A stretch of DNA of 64,000 nucleotides from Bacteroidales bacterium (GTDB lineage: Bacteria > Bacteroidota > Bacteroidia > Bacteroidales > UBA932), in assembly GCA_012728975.1 (NCBI GenBank), contig JAAYDZ010000016.1, positions 1-64,000 of the forward strand. The letters run 5' to 3'. A program made the position numbers and the translations under genes. The notes beneath the pieces were generated by a model, which had not been told where the DNA came from, did not search any database, and worked only from the letters and a program-made list of their open reading frames with translations. Shown here piece after piece: positions 63,851 to 64,000 of this stretch; within the stretch, counting starts at the first letter, position 1; each line of letters begins with the position of its first letter.

Positions 63851-64000
63851 ATGGAAGTAAGGGATAAAATAGAATTTCTTCCGCAAAATCCCGGAGTTTA
63901 CAGATATCTTGACTCGGAAGGGACGATAATATATGTAGGCAAGGCAAAGAACCTGAAGAAAAGAGTTTCTCAATATTTCGGACCGCCTGAATCCCTCGAT
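63851..64000 (+). CDS. uvrC: Excinuclease UvrC, N-terminal fragment
   Basis: Only the first 50 codons are in the window. [20 protein letters not shown], then [18 protein letters not shown], is the GIY-YIG nuclease start of UvrC, which makes the 3' incision in nucleotide excision repair. With mfd at 10 kb, two members of the same repair pathway are in this window. Confidence 0.93.
   Translation, partial: MEVRDKIEFLPQNPGVYRYLDSEGTIIYVGKAKNLKKRVSQYFGPPESLD

Overview
The window comes from a bacterial chromosome of the order Bacteroidales. Supporting signs are a SusC/SusD pair, many short lipoproteins with MKTKxxL-type signal peptides, a SecDF fusion, a fused class II glycyl-tRNA synthetase of the bacterial/eukaryal type, DUF4271 and DUF2723 proteins, a Bacteroides-type FrdA/FrdB pair, and promoters of the Bacteroidetes form TTTG-N19/20-TAnnTTTG. 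No dnaA, rRNA, transposase, phage gene or CRISPR array is present. Genus cannot be fixed from this sequence alone.

Layout. From 1 to 18.7 kb every gene is on the minus strand: an envelope group (a huge coiled-coil lipoprotein, a PpiD-like foldase, LptC, a TPR protein, an outer-membrane barrel, CoaX), then Mfd, a secreted Ntn amidohydrolase and RuvB, then fumarate reductase/succinate dehydrogenase FrdB-FrdA without its cytochrome b gene. From 18.8 to 33.7 kb strands alternate around housekeeping genes: an alpha/beta hydrolase, a DmpA-type aminopeptidase, HflX, TonB, YbeY-MnmG, a GNAT protein, an acyl-CoA synthetase, GcvH, RuvA, and a SufS-SufE-DUF59-FolK-GlyS run, followed by tRNA-Ser(GCT) and tRNA-Pro(TGG). 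From 34.3 to 48.2 kb is an accessory region: five small lipoproteins built from two duplicated families, a second Ntn amidohydrolase, SusC/SusD, and opposite them a D-aminoacylase::serine-beta-lactamase-like fusion with an M14 carboxypeptidase. From 48.2 to 64 kb core genes return: FloA-NfeD, a TPR/PD40/SPOR-like protein, SecDF, tryptophanase, a DUF2723 membrane protein, YciH-DUF4271-HemD-RnpA-YidD, an OlsF-like bifunctional acyltransferase and the start of UvrC.

Two things stand out. First, the window carries likely chromosome origin and partition signals: an AT-rich 400-bp gap at 15.6-15.95 kb with three head-to-tail pairs of DnaA-box-like nonamers (one a perfect TGTGGATAA), and two parS-like palindromes about 500 bp apart at 25.3 and 25.8 kb, one inside mnmG. 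Second, the 36.7-48.2 kb locus looks like an uptake and degradation system for acylated or D-amino-acid-containing peptides (possibly cell-wall-derived). It combines a penicillin-acylase-type Ntn hydrolase, a SusC/D importer, an amidohydrolase fused to a penicillin-binding-protein-like domain, and a zinc carboxypeptidase. The substrate is inferred, not shown.
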